Of a stretch of DNA of 64,000 bases, positions 13,301 through 25,488 are shown piece after piece; within the stretch, counting starts at the first letter, position 1; the number at the start of each line of letters is the position of its first letter. The stretch spans positions 25,989,681 through 26,053,680 of the forward strand of contig NC_135552.1 of NCBI RefSeq assembly GCF_964340395.1. Direction: 5' to 3'. The stretch is from Glandiceps talaboti (taxonomy: Eukaryota > Hemichordata > Enteropneusta > Spengelidae). The notes below the pieces were generated by a model that did no database searches, was not told where the DNA came from, and worked only from the letters and a program-made list of their open reading frames with translations. A program made the position numbers and the translations under genes.

Positions 13301-16104
13301 CTGTGAGGTTCCTTGATGATTCTGCAAGCTGGAGCTGGAAGTAACCTTGATTGGCATCCAGTACAGTGAAGTATCTTGCCTTCCCACATCTCTGTGCAAC
13401 TTCGTCTACTGTATTTGTGGGGTGGTACTCACTCTGTAATGCCTTGTTCAGATCCTTGGGGTCTATCGTTATCCTTACACTTCCATCCTTCTTAGGGACA
13501 ATGTGCAAAGCACTGCACCATGGTGTTGGCTCACATATGGGTACTTTCTCTATTATACCATTTGTCACAAGTTGGTCCAGTTTGGCCTTCACAGCTGCCT
13601 GTAATGCAATGGGAACGGGGCGAGGGGGCTGAGCAACTGGAGCTACCTCCGGATTTACCTTCAACTCCACCTCACCTGGCACCTTACCAATGCCAGTGAA
13701 GACATCAATATATTCTTCAATGATATTTACAGTGCTTTGATGCATGCATTTAGTAACAGATTCTGGTAGCACTGGATTACGTTTCACCTCATAAACTCTT
13801 GTGACAAGATTCATATTTACACTATCTTGTAAAGACAATAAGTTTGGTGCTGTGGTCTGTATTACTATGCATCTCAGTGCGTGTTTTACACCCTTATACT
13901 CTACCTCTATATTGGTTTCACCTAGTGGGGAGACCTTTTGCTTCCCTAGACCAAAGATTCCAGTGTTTGTTTGTTTCAGTGAGCCACAACCTTTCATAAG
14001 TATTTCTAGAAATTATGTTAACCTCTGCCCCAGTATCTATCTTAAAACTGATCACCTTATTACCTGATTTCAGATTGACAGTCCAATTATGCATGTCTTT
14101 TTGATTGTGCGTATTTGTTGACCATACATAGCTTGTTTGAGTGTCATATGGATATTCATATTCCTCAACTTCATGTTCTACAACATTTACATTGTTCTTG
14201 GTTTCTGGCAAAGTGGTTTCGCTTTCCACACTTTGCACAAGTCTTTCCATAAGCAGGGCAGTATCTTGGTTCATGTCGTGTTCCACATCTGCCACTAGAG
14301 TCTGCAGCTGAGTTACGCTGGGTTTAGTTGTTTCTTCCATGTGAATCAGAGCCTGACTCTGTGGGTCCTCTGCTACAGCCTCTCATTTTACCACGGTTGT
14401 TGTTCGAGTAGCCACAGGCACGGCCACAATTTCGACCTCTGCTGGATCCACGGTGTGAATAGTTAACATCTGCACCCTGTTCACTGGAGTACAGTTTGAA
14501 ACTTTCACTTCTCAGTTCGAAGGACTGGTATTTTTCAACGTTTTTTTTTGTAATGTGACACAAGGTATGAAAGACAGCCACCATTACCGTACATAAACAT
14601 GAACTTTCAGCCGGTCGTTGAACTCGGTGTCTTCTTTTGCAGTGAGTGAACCTGCGCGATCACAGAAACAAATGTAATTTTACCCCTTTCATATATAGTC
14701 GGTTAAGTACGTCAATATTAACGATATTATCGACATTTTATTCTATTCTGATAGAAACATTCTGAGACATAACTCGGGAAACAAATGCCTGTGATGAGGA
14801 CCCACCCCGGCCACCGCAGCTGTGAAGGCAGCTTAAGGAATGTATGTAGTTTTTGACTACTCTGATAACAAATACATTTCGTTTTTAGTGGCGATATTAC
14901 CATTCGGCCTGCTACAAAGGACGATTTGCAAGAGATAAGTGACATGATAGTCAGTGTTGGGTGGAATTATCCTGTGGATTACATCAAAGCATTGTATCAC
15001 CTCCATCCTAAAGGTTTATTTCTGGCGGTCAAAGATGGTGAAATTGTTGGTAAGTGACCGATTTGCCAAATGGTACACATGAACGTCTTAGCCAATACTT
15101 TCAAGAGGATTCCTCATTTTATGTCATTCTGGTTACTACAAGTTTTATCGGCGATAATGGCGTCAACAGGAAGTCTGCTCATCATTTATAATATTAACAA
15201 ATTATAGATTGTTGGTATCAATCACGTTTATTAGCTTTGTTTATTGTTTATATAAGTTTAACAATTCAGTCATATAAAACCATATCTAACGAGATAGCAT
15301 TTTGAAAAAAGAAAATCGTACCAAGGCATATTTTTCACACAGTCCCTTTGCACATATACCTGACAAAAAATTGTATTTTTCATGACAGGTACAGCATATG
15401 CATACAACCATACTGGTAATCTTAGTTTCTTTGGACTTGCTATTACCAAACCTGAATATAGAAGACGTGGCATTCAAAAGAGGCTCGTTGAATATCGTTT
15501 TCGTCATGCAGGTGAAAGAAACATAGGTTTAAATTCTGTAGACAGCGACCTTGGTAAAGGTATTGGCTTCGTACATGAAGACTTCAAATCGATTGTCGTG
15601 CAAGGATATACCAACCACCAAGTATTGCAACGTATTGCTACAGATATAACTTCGAATATCAACATTCTCACTATATCTGAAATCGAGTTTGAAAAGCTCG
15701 TGAAATATGACGCTCAAATCAATACTTACGAGAGACCTGAGTTTCTCAAAGTCTGGAGCAGCGGAAATAACGTTAAAAACTATGTTGCTGTCAACGAGGG
15801 TTTGGATATTGTTGGGTACATTAATGCAAGACCAGTCGTAGGTGGTTTCCTAATATCCCCATGTTACGCAGATGATAACATAATAGCAGAGTGTTTGCTA
15901 ACGACACTGTTACGTTCACTATCAGATCATTCACAAGTTACAATCCAGTTTCCATTACCTAACCGTGCTGCTGAAAATTTGGTTACAAAGTGCATCGTTG
16001 AGTATACCAGCAACACAGAGTTTAGACTTTACACTAAAGAAGTCGTAAAGACACCATTGCATAAAATATTTGCAATATCATGTAGCGAAACGATGCTTGT
16101 ATAG
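10332..16104 (+). CDS. GNAT acetyltransferase with YitH-like C-terminal domain, copy C
   Basis: Exons 10332-10339, 14889-15049 and 15389-16104 give 294 codons in frame. The first exon supplies only ATG GAA AG before a consensus GTAAGT donor; joined to the next exon it reads MESGDITIRPATKDD, a normal GNAT start. Residues about 5-150 form the GNAT fold, with the acetyl-CoA loop RRRGIQ at 81-86 (Gln where most GNATs have Gly or Ala). Residues about 160-290 form the YitH-like domain, with IVGYINARP and then CYADD, where copies A and B have WYADD. The reaction is presumably acetyl transfer to an amine; the substrate is unknown. The 4.5-kb first intron contains a broken Ty3/gypsy element in antisense. 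The last four codons lie inside the left end of a 2,319-bp tandem duplication. As for copy B, the micro-exon is inference, though its phase fits exactly. Confidence 0.8.
11220..14590 (-). mobile_element. Ty3/gypsy-type LTR retrotransposon fossil (internal region)
   Basis: On the minus strand, from about 14590 down to 11220, the parts follow Ty3/gypsy order: a short glycine- and arginine-rich Gag-like remnant, an aspartic protease region (IDTGAEVNII), a reverse transcriptase with the palm motif in the form IVDD, RNase H (FAVKKFYTYIHGRSDI) and integrase core (TGDNGPPFSS) with a C-terminal tail. The family is Metaviridae-like (Ty3/mdg4). The copy is broken, with roughly four or five interruptions by eye, and I see no LTR pair at its ends, so it cannot be dated by LTR divergence. 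The protein similarity is still easy to read, suggesting moderate age. It lies antisense in the first intron of acetyltransferase copy C. Confidence 0.9.
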
Positions 16105-18410
16105 AGATAGATATTATTTTATTATAGTGACACAGTTTCACATACAAAGTATACACGTACATAAAGTACTCGAAGAGAAAAGAAATCACTACAACCATAT
16201 TGCGGATATTGATCAAATAAGTTTATCACAGCCCTGTTGTACATAAGTTTATATGTGGGACAAAGGATGTCTTACAGGTAGCAATACACTAACACATTGA
16301 GATTAGTATTGTTCTATATTATCGTGATTTGCGTTGCTGAGCTTAGATATGCTAAATTAAAATCAGACTCGTAGTTAGCATAAATACCACTTGTATTATC
16401 ACCGGATTATTTCGATACCCAAGGTCGTGTTTAAAAACCCGATTCAACAGTATCAAAATTATTTGTTTAGTTTTCTTTTGTTTGTCACACATCATCGAGT
16501 CTATCTCTAACTCACGCATCGAATAATAACTATAATAGTGGCTAGTTTTACACAGAGCAATTCAACATGTGGCATCTCGAATAATAAATGAATAAATAAA
16601 CAAATAAATATACAAACAGAATGTATATTTGGCAACGTTTCCTTTATAATTGTTTTAATATGTAGATTACCTAAAGACTTGACAGTTTTGTTCGTTTATA
16701 TTTGCCTGTCTACCATATGTGATGAACTATATGTTGACAAATTGTTTAATTGAATTTGATGTGATTGCGGCTAACTTATGTACACTATTGATTCATGTCT
16801 GATTGGCACAATGAATTGGAAAGGGTTTAGTTACAAGCCATTTTGACAGTAAATAGCATCCGTGGTTCGTGGATTCGAATTGATCAGAATGTGGTGTATG
16901 CAGGTTTCAGTCACATACAATAAACAACACTACCAGTGAATACTCGAGAATAGTGGTGATTATGTTATGGTATGTTTTAGATTTTGCAAACATCATTTTA
17001 ACACTTTATTGCAAAAGTTTGAACCAAGAAGTATGTCAAATTACTAATCAAGTGCGTAGTCCTTCAGTTCTTTCTGTTTATGCACTTCAATATATGTTTT
17101 ATATCTCGATGTCCTCAAATGGAACGATGTAATTCATGTATGTATATCTCGACTGAGGATGTACAAGTTATTCTTAACAAATAAACTTGAGTTTTGGTGG
17201 TTTTTGTTATCACCCATTAAGTATGTAGTTGCATGTGTTTCTTCATTGAAAGGATGATCTTTACATTCCTAAAATGTTGAAACAACCTAAGAAAGTTGTA
17301 TTGTGTAAGTTTTGTATTTCATATAGCACCCTTGATATGGACTTGCTACATAGTTGTAGTAGTTGGGGTTACATATAAGTTTCATATTTGAAATGTTATT
17401 TTTGTTTGTCACAATAAACCATTAAATTGTAAGTTCAAAGTCGTGCCCTTTGGTTATTTCTCTGTTCTCCAATGCCCATACCAAATGCCAAAAGTCCAGT
17501 TAATGATTTATTGACAAGTACAGCACGTTTATAAAAAAGGTATCTTTTATTAAAAGCACACACAACATTTTAATACTCTTTCACACTTTAGATATGTTGA
17601 TGATAATAAAGTATAATATTCTCCCTTCATATATAATATAATATATACATGAACAAAATAATTCAATCTGATCTCAATCTATTACTTAATATTAAGTACA
17701 AGATGATGGAAGGCATTAGTCAGCATAACATTTATGCAATTCAGAATTTATCAGAATTTAATCAACACTTCCATTTATGATTTTCTTGTGTGTATAAAAT
17801 CAATTAGATTTAATCATTCAAAACTTACTAGCTATGATTGCAGGTAATCATTATTATTTCTGTAAAGTTTGTGGTTGGTCTTGTGTAAATCTATTATTTC
17901 GCTGTAATTTTCATGCTCCCTTGAATATATAATTAATTAGCAGCAATGACATAAGTGTATGTTATATGTTACAGTTCTACTACAAATAAACCTAAATCTA
18001 CCAGCTGTCCTCCTAAGCACATTGGTGTTTGCATGTTATTTATATTAAGAAGAACAAGGCATACATTACATATCTTCATTTTCTTGTCAGTTATATTATT
18101 TTATGGTGATACTGGTGACCATCCGGATCTAATATTTAGATGAGGAATTAGATCCTGGGTTAGCAGTAATCCGGGTTCCTTATTTCCATGGAAGGTACAA
18201 GCCAACCAACCACATAACTAGAAGCACAGACAAGGAAAGGTCTTTTTCTTGACTGTGCTGGACGTTTAATCAGAAAGGGATATGTGGGATAATCATCCAG
18301 TTATTGAACAGTGGCCATGTTATCATTACTAACTGAAATATATCTATTAAATCAGAGTCCTACCCATTAACATGTAGCTGGCATATATACTATGTTCAGA
18401 CTACAACTGT
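16092..18410. repeat. 2,319-bp tandem duplication, unit 1
   Basis: The unit starts inside the last codons of acetyltransferase copy C (ATG CTT GTA TAG) and runs through its 3' flank. It is followed directly by a second unit. Many sections compared by eye show no difference, and the offset stays 2,319 at both ends. The unit is AT-rich with several AATAAA words and no convincing gene; a 62-codon open frame at 17955-18143 looks accidental. Confidence 0.95.
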
Positions 18411-20729
18411 GATGCTTGTATAGAGATAGATATTATTTTATTATAGTGACACAGTTTCACATACAAAGTATACACGTACATAAAGTACTCGAAGAGAAAA
18501 GAAATCACTACAACCATATTGCGGATATTGATCAAATAAGTTTATCACAGCCCTGTTGTACATAAGTTTATATGTGGGACAAAGGATGTCTTACAGGTAG
18601 CAATACACTAACACATTGAGATTAGTATTGTTCTATATTATCGTGATTTGCGTTGCTGAGCTTAGATATGCTAAATTAAAATCAGACTCGTAGTTAGCAT
18701 AAATACCACTTGTATTATCACCGGATTATTTCGATACCCAAGGTCGTGTTTAAAAACCCGATTCAACAGTATCAAAATTATTTGTTTAGTTTTCTTTTGT
18801 TTGTCACACATCATCGAGTCTATCTCTAACTCACGCATCGAATAATAACTATAATAGTGGCTAGTTTTACACAGAGCAATTCAACATGTGGCATCTCGAA
18901 TAATAAATGAATAAATAAACAAATAAATATACAAACAGAATGTATATTTGGCAACGTTTCCTTTATAATTGTTTTAATATGTAGATTACCTAAAGACTTG
19001 ACAGTTTTGTTCGTTTATATTTGCCTGTCTACCATATGTGATGAACTATATGTTGACAAATTGTTTAATTGAATTTGATGTGATTGCGGCTAACTTATGT
19101 ACACTATTGATTCATGTCTGATTGGCACAATGAATTGGAAAGGGTTTAGTTACAAGCCATTTTGACAGTAAATAGCATCCGTGGTTCGTGGATTCGAATT
19201 GATCAGAATGTGGTGTATGCAGGTTTCAGTCACATACAATAAACAACACTACCAGTGAATACTCGAGAATAGTGGTGATTATGTTATGGTATGTTTTAGA
19301 TTTTGCAAACATCATTTTAACACTTTATTGCAAAAGTTTGAACCAAGAAGTATGTCAAATTACTAATCAAGTGCGTAGTCCTTCAGTTCTTTCTGTTTAT
19401 GCACTTCAATATATGTTTTATATCTCGATGTCCTCAAATGGAACGATGTAATTCATGTATGTATATCTCGACTGAGGATGTACAAGTTATTCTTAACAAA
19501 TAAACTTGAGTTTTGGTGGTTTTTGTTATCACCCATTAAGTATGTAGTTGCATGTGTTTCTTCATTGAAAGGATGATCTTTACATTCCTAAAATGTTGAA
19601 ACAACCTAAGAAAGTTGTATTGTGTAAGTTTTGTATTTCATATAGCACCCTTGATATGGACTTGCTACATAGTTGTAGTAGTTGGGGTTACATATAAGTT
19701 TCATATTTGAAATGTTATTTTTGTTTGTCACAATAAACCATTAAATTGTAAGTTCAAAGTCGTGCCCTTTGGTTATTTCTCTGTTCTCCAATGCCCATAC
19801 CAAATGCCAAAAGTCCAGTTAATGATTTATTGACAAGTACAGCACGTTTATAAAAAAGGTATCTTTTATTAAAAGCACACACAACATTTTAATACTCTTT
19901 CACACTTTAGATATGTTGATGATAATAAAGTATAATATTCTCCCTTCATATATAATATAATATATACATGAACAAAATAATTCAATCTGATCTCAATCTA
20001 TTACTTAATATTAAGTACAAGATGATGGAAGGCATTAGTCAGCATAACATTTATGCAATTCAGAATTTATCAGAATTTAATCAACACTTCCATTTATGAT
20101 TTTCTTGTGTGTATAAAATCAATTAGATTTAATCATTCAAAACTTACTAGCTATGATTGCAGGTAATCATTATTATTTCTGTAAAGTTTGTGGTTGGTCT
20201 TGTGTAAATCTATTATTTCGCTGTAATTTTCATGCTCCCTTGAATATATAATTAATTAGCAGCAATGACATAAGTGTATGTTATATGTTACAGTTCTACT
20301 ACAAATAAACCTAAATCTACCAGCTGTCCTCCTAAGCACATTGGTGTTTGCATGTTATTTATATTAAGAAGAACAAGGCATACATTACATATCTTCATTT
20401 TCTTGTCAGTTATATTATTTTATGGTGATACTGGTGACCATCCGGATCTAATATTTAGATGAGGAATTAGATCCTGGGTTAGCAGTAATCCGGGTTCCTT
20501 ATTTCCATGGAAGGTACAAGCCAACCAACCACATAACTAGAAGCACAGACAAGGAAAGGTCTTTTTCTTGACTGTGCTGGACGTTTAATCAGAAAGGGAT
20601 ATGTGGGATAATCATCCAGTTATTGAACAGTGGCCATGTTATCATTACTAACTGAAATATATCTATTAAATCAGAGTCCTACCCATTAACATGTAGCTGG
20701 CATATATACTATGTTCAGACTACAACTGT
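18411..20729. repeat. 2,319-bp tandem duplication, unit 2
   Basis: This is the head-to-tail copy of 16092-18410. The copy begins with the last four codons of acetyltransferase copy C, now without a gene in front. The two junctions share only the dinucleotide GA, so the event used little or no homology. Confidence 0.95.
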
Positions 20730-22430
20730 GAGTTTCACTCTAAGGCGACATAAAGTAGTCAAACTAATAAGTTAGATTTGGGACTCTATTCCCACTGAAT
20801 TGTTGTACCTGACACAGATCACATACCAAAGTCATCCAATATTAGCATGGCCTTCATTTCTTCCAATCATTTAGCAGCAACCCTGAACCCTCCTTATCTA
20901 GGAAACTAAATACATTTACTAAATGATTTAGGTAATCAAATGGAATTTTTTGTCAGACACAAAAGACAAGTTGACTCTAAACATCCCATTTTACCTGACT
21001 CAGGGTCAACATTAATTGTTCATATTTGTTTTTGTTTTTTTACGTTAGAGTCGACTCAACTGGCTAAGTGAACCCCCCCCCCCCCCCCCCCCCCCTAATA
21101 CTTATAGTTGAAGGAAGAATCAGTACTTGGAGTACTTGAGTATACATGGCTGCTAGAAATGGTATGCATGTGTATTGGCTAGATTACATTAACTGAGATT
21201 GATCAAGTAGAAGTAGCAAATGTAGTAATTTACTGTATAAGAAACATGTTTAAAATACTACATAATAAGAAATAGACACACACACACGACAGAAACCCCC
21301 CAAAAATTATCATTTTGTAAATCAAAGTCATATCTGATAAAATGCATTATATTTGTTACTATTATATAATTTGCTTGCATTGCTTTCAAACTTCTGTCAC
21401 ATCAAATACTGGAAAGTAAATGAGGCTAATCCATTGGAACAAAAAGTTATAATTCATTTTTTTTAAAAAGACAACATATATTACAAATTGTTATATCAAT
21501 ATAGCTACAATAAAGGCAATGACGAATTTTGATTAGGAAGAACATTTGTTCTATTTAGAAGTCAAGTGCACACATGTGTACATCATTATGACTGCTAAGC
21601 TATAGGGAAGGAAGACATCAAACCTATAAAAGTAAGTACTTAAAGTGGCACAAGCTGAGTTGATAAAGCTTTTTACTCAAGTCAAAATTCTTACATAAAA
21701 CACTGATTAAACTGCTCTAGAATAATATTACTTTCAATGTACGTGTTCTTTGACATGACAATTGTCATCTGGCATTGTTAGAACAGTTGATGGTATAGTA
21801 TGGATTTCCTTTGCATCTTTATACGTATAATGAGTTACATCATTGGATTATTTATAAATTGTCTGTATACCAGGTTTTGAGTTCAGTCAATTGCAAGTGA
21901 TAGTTAAGTATGCTTCAGTAGGTAGAATACTGTAAGTACCTTTTAAATAGGCAGCAAAAACTTGAGGCAAAAGTCTTACAAACTCAGCTCATGCCTCTTT
22001 AATGCTAAAATAGTTAATATATTATACATGCAGAAATTTGCTGTTTTTCATTAATAATTGAACATCAACTGTTCATTATTTACCGATATGTTGGTATCGT
22101 ATGCGTTCATTACCTATGACATTGTCCATGTAGTCTATGCAGCCTATGCAGTAGAAGAGCAGATGTGAAACTTAAATAGATAAACTAGAACATGGTTTCA
22201 TCATGTTTTTGAATGAACACTGAACCTGTATAGAATGTTCGAACAGTGTTTCACCATGTTCTTAATGCTGTAGTGTTTCATTATGTTTTCAATAATGGAA
22301 TCTACATGCAATATTTTACCGATGTATGGTAAGTTTCTTTACCAATGTATCAGAAATAGATATTTCTATACTATAGTTCTTTATCATTTTTAAAAGATTA
22401 TTCATAACTTGTTTTCCTCTTCATGTGTCA
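20730..22430. other. Intergenic region and 3' flank of the NEK gene
   Basis: No gene is seen. It contains a run of more than 20 C near 21073-21096 and a TTAA-flanked MITE (21644-21998). It probably includes the 3' UTR of the NEK gene, which ends at 22431. Confidence 0.6.
21644..21998. mobile_element. TTAA-flanked MITE, family 1, copy 1
   Basis: The element is flanked by TTAA at 21640-21643 and 21999-22002. Its ends are inverted: AGTGGCACAAGCTGAGTT on the left and the complement of AGAGGCATGAGCTGAGTT on the right. No open frame is present. TTAA duplication is typical of piggyBac-type transposition, so it is probably a non-autonomous piggyBac-like element. A second copy lies at 30946-31538. 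Confidence 0.75.
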
Positions 22431-25400
22431 TCTTCTTCAGCCAGTATCTCATTGACAAGATAACATGTTTCCATGTGATCACTACCAGCCATTAAGGCAA
22501 ACTTTGGCCTGCAATGAAATGATTCTAGGGTTAAAAGAACTGTAATACACCACATATTGGGTGATCTGTAAAGTCTTTACAGTGTATGTATTTCATTTCA
22601 ATGCATAACAATTAATTTATGAATGCAAAATGAAAATGGTAACAGTTGGTGATGCATACCGTATTATTCTAGCAGGTCGTGACCTCTTATTTAATATACT
22701 GGTACTATTAAACATATTCTGATAACAATGATTGCATAGCTGTAAGACCTAATAAGCTCAATTTTAGAATATGTGGGATAGGTAAATTTTTTTCAATTTT
22801 ATTATATATTTGTTTTCATGTGTCTAGTCCAGGTTTTCCATTGTTTTCAAAATGGTCTCTGTGTTATTTATTTCTTCCTATCAGATGTACAGTCTTGGTT
22901 ATCATGCTTATCTAATTCTATTTTAAGGCTGCCTTTACATGACTTTTTACAAATAAAAATGCTGTAATATCATATTTGCTTTAATGCATTTTCATGTGTT
23001 TACATGACGGATCAAAAAACAGTTTTGATCGATAACACGGAAACACTGAAGAGATGGAAACATTAAAAAACAATGCTGTCACACATGTGCAAACATAATG
23101 AAACAATTTAAGCCTGTGCATAACTACGTCAATGATGAGTTCATTTCTGAGGACAAATTTGTGCATTTTTGAATTGTAGCATATTCAGCTGTTTACACAA
23201 CTGTTTTCACATCTTTCCATTTTCATCCGTCTACACAAACTGCATTTTGAATGAAAATGGATAGTTTTGAAACCATTCCACTTTCAGCAACGTTTTCAAA
23301 TCGTTGCGTTTTCATGTACATTTTTATCATCTCCATGTACATGGTAGGTGCAAATGCAACAAAAATATCTGTGTTTTCATTTGAAAACGACATTATGTAA
23401 ATGTGGCCTCAGGTATAGAAGCAGTCATCACTTACTGAAGGTCTAGAGCTGAGATGCCTTCTTTGCATTGTTTTTGTACTTTGTCAAAAACATCTTTCCC
23501 AAGACTATCAATGCAGTGCCTGTATAGAAATAAAAAGGTTATAAGATAGATATCAATGCCTTAGCTTGTGTGCATATTTTCCATTGGTATTATCATTGCT
23601 ATTAGTCCAGTCAAAATATGGAATGACCCATCATTAATTGCAACAGAATTTATTTTTTCACCATTATCTTCAGTCAAAATATGGAATGACCCATCATTAA
23701 TTGCAACAGTATTTATTTTTTCACCATTATCTTCAGATTGGTCCTCATAATGAAATATCAAAAGTCTTCCTCAATCTAAGTGGTGGAACAGTATCTAATT
23801 TGCATAAATCCAAAATGGCCACAGAAAAACAGTCTATTTATTATATATATTTAACTAAATTTCAAATCTGATCAACCTTTATGAAATATGTAAATATGCT
23901 AATCTATGTAGTTTGACTTGTGGAGTATACAGTAGTGTGCCCACAATCACCTAAGTACAAAATAATACACCATATTAATTACACATCAACAAAACTAGTG
24001 CATGCAATACATTGTTTTGCAATAAATTGGGCTATGTAAGAGAAAATGGGGACACAGTATACACAAGAATGCACCTAGTTCTTGTATTATATAGCAGAAA
24101 TTTATATGATTAGACATTTCCTAAGTCTACATATCAGCATGTGTTACTAAAATGTCACTTTTCAAAGTAGATTTAAAGTGATCGAGCACAATCAAGTAAA
24201 CACATACTCTCTTAATAATTGCCTGCAGGAAGAGCCTGGTCTGATAAAGTCTTCATCTTCTAATTCAGAATCATCATCATCATCATTGGCATCAATTCCA
24301 ACAGCTGTTTTAGCATGAGTTATAATGACATCCAAATCCTAACACATTAAAATGGATAAAAAATATAAAAATGTGAATTTAATAGTATTTGCACAAATAA
24401 AATATCATTCATTTTATAACAAACCTAACTCAAAACTCAGTACATGCTTCAATTCATCATTGACTGACAGACAAAGGTACCAGTATAATTTCAACATTAA
24501 TGCAAATATTATGTAAATCATCACAAAATGTCCAAAATAGAGTAATATGAGAATTGACGTGACCGTAGCTTGTCACATTCATATCAAACAGAAATAGAGA
24601 AATTAACTCAAACAGGAATTTCACTCCAGGAAATAAAGACACCCATCAAATTTAGGTTCTGGGGAGTCATTTCAGGACTTCACATCACATAAAATTCATT
24701 CAATAGGGAACTTGCAAACCCGCCATGTTGAATGTTGCATCATGGGAAATGTGTTAATAAATACTAATCAATTAGCATTGTAAACAGCAATGTTACATTG
24801 TTTGTAACCACGAATGATCAATTCCTAGTCACCTTGACCATTGTGGGAGGTTTATTTTATTGGTAGCTCCAGGTATTACAATAACCACAGATAATCCCAT
24901 AGTCCTTTGCATCTGAGCATGCTCAGTCTGGATTGCAAGTTCCCTATTGCCAAGAAACACCAAATTGTAACTCTTTTTCACCCCTATTGTTCTGCCAGTA
25001 ATTCACCATTGCATCATGGGTCTCATCATATGTGACTATTTATGTAGATGCACAGTGCTTACTCATGATGTCTACATGCTTATTTCTTTCAGATAAATTG
25101 AATATGTATTTTTCATATCTGCCAAGACCCATGAGGTAGTACACCACTGATGAAAGAACAATAGAGGTGAACAAGACTTTCAATTTGGCGTTTCTTGGCA
25201 ATCGAACGAAATATGTGGGATGTGAAGTCATGAAATGCTTCAACTAAAAGTTTATGAAAATGCTTTTATTTCCTGGAGTGGCATTCCCAATTAATAGAAA
25301 CAAAGGGCAAATATGCAATACAATACCTCGTCTGATTCGACTTCTTCAAAATCATCTGGATAGTCAGTTTCATGCTCTACTTGAATGACGGGTTTTTCTT

Positions 25401-25456
25401 TCTTTGCACCATGCAGTGCATTATATGGCAGTTTGGTTGCATGCATTCTTGGATTG

Positions 25457-25488
<32 letters not shown>

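Noticed and set aside
17955-18143. 62-codon open frame present twice (also at 20274-20462)
   Set aside because: It occurs twice only because of the 2,319-bp duplication; no start context or similarity.
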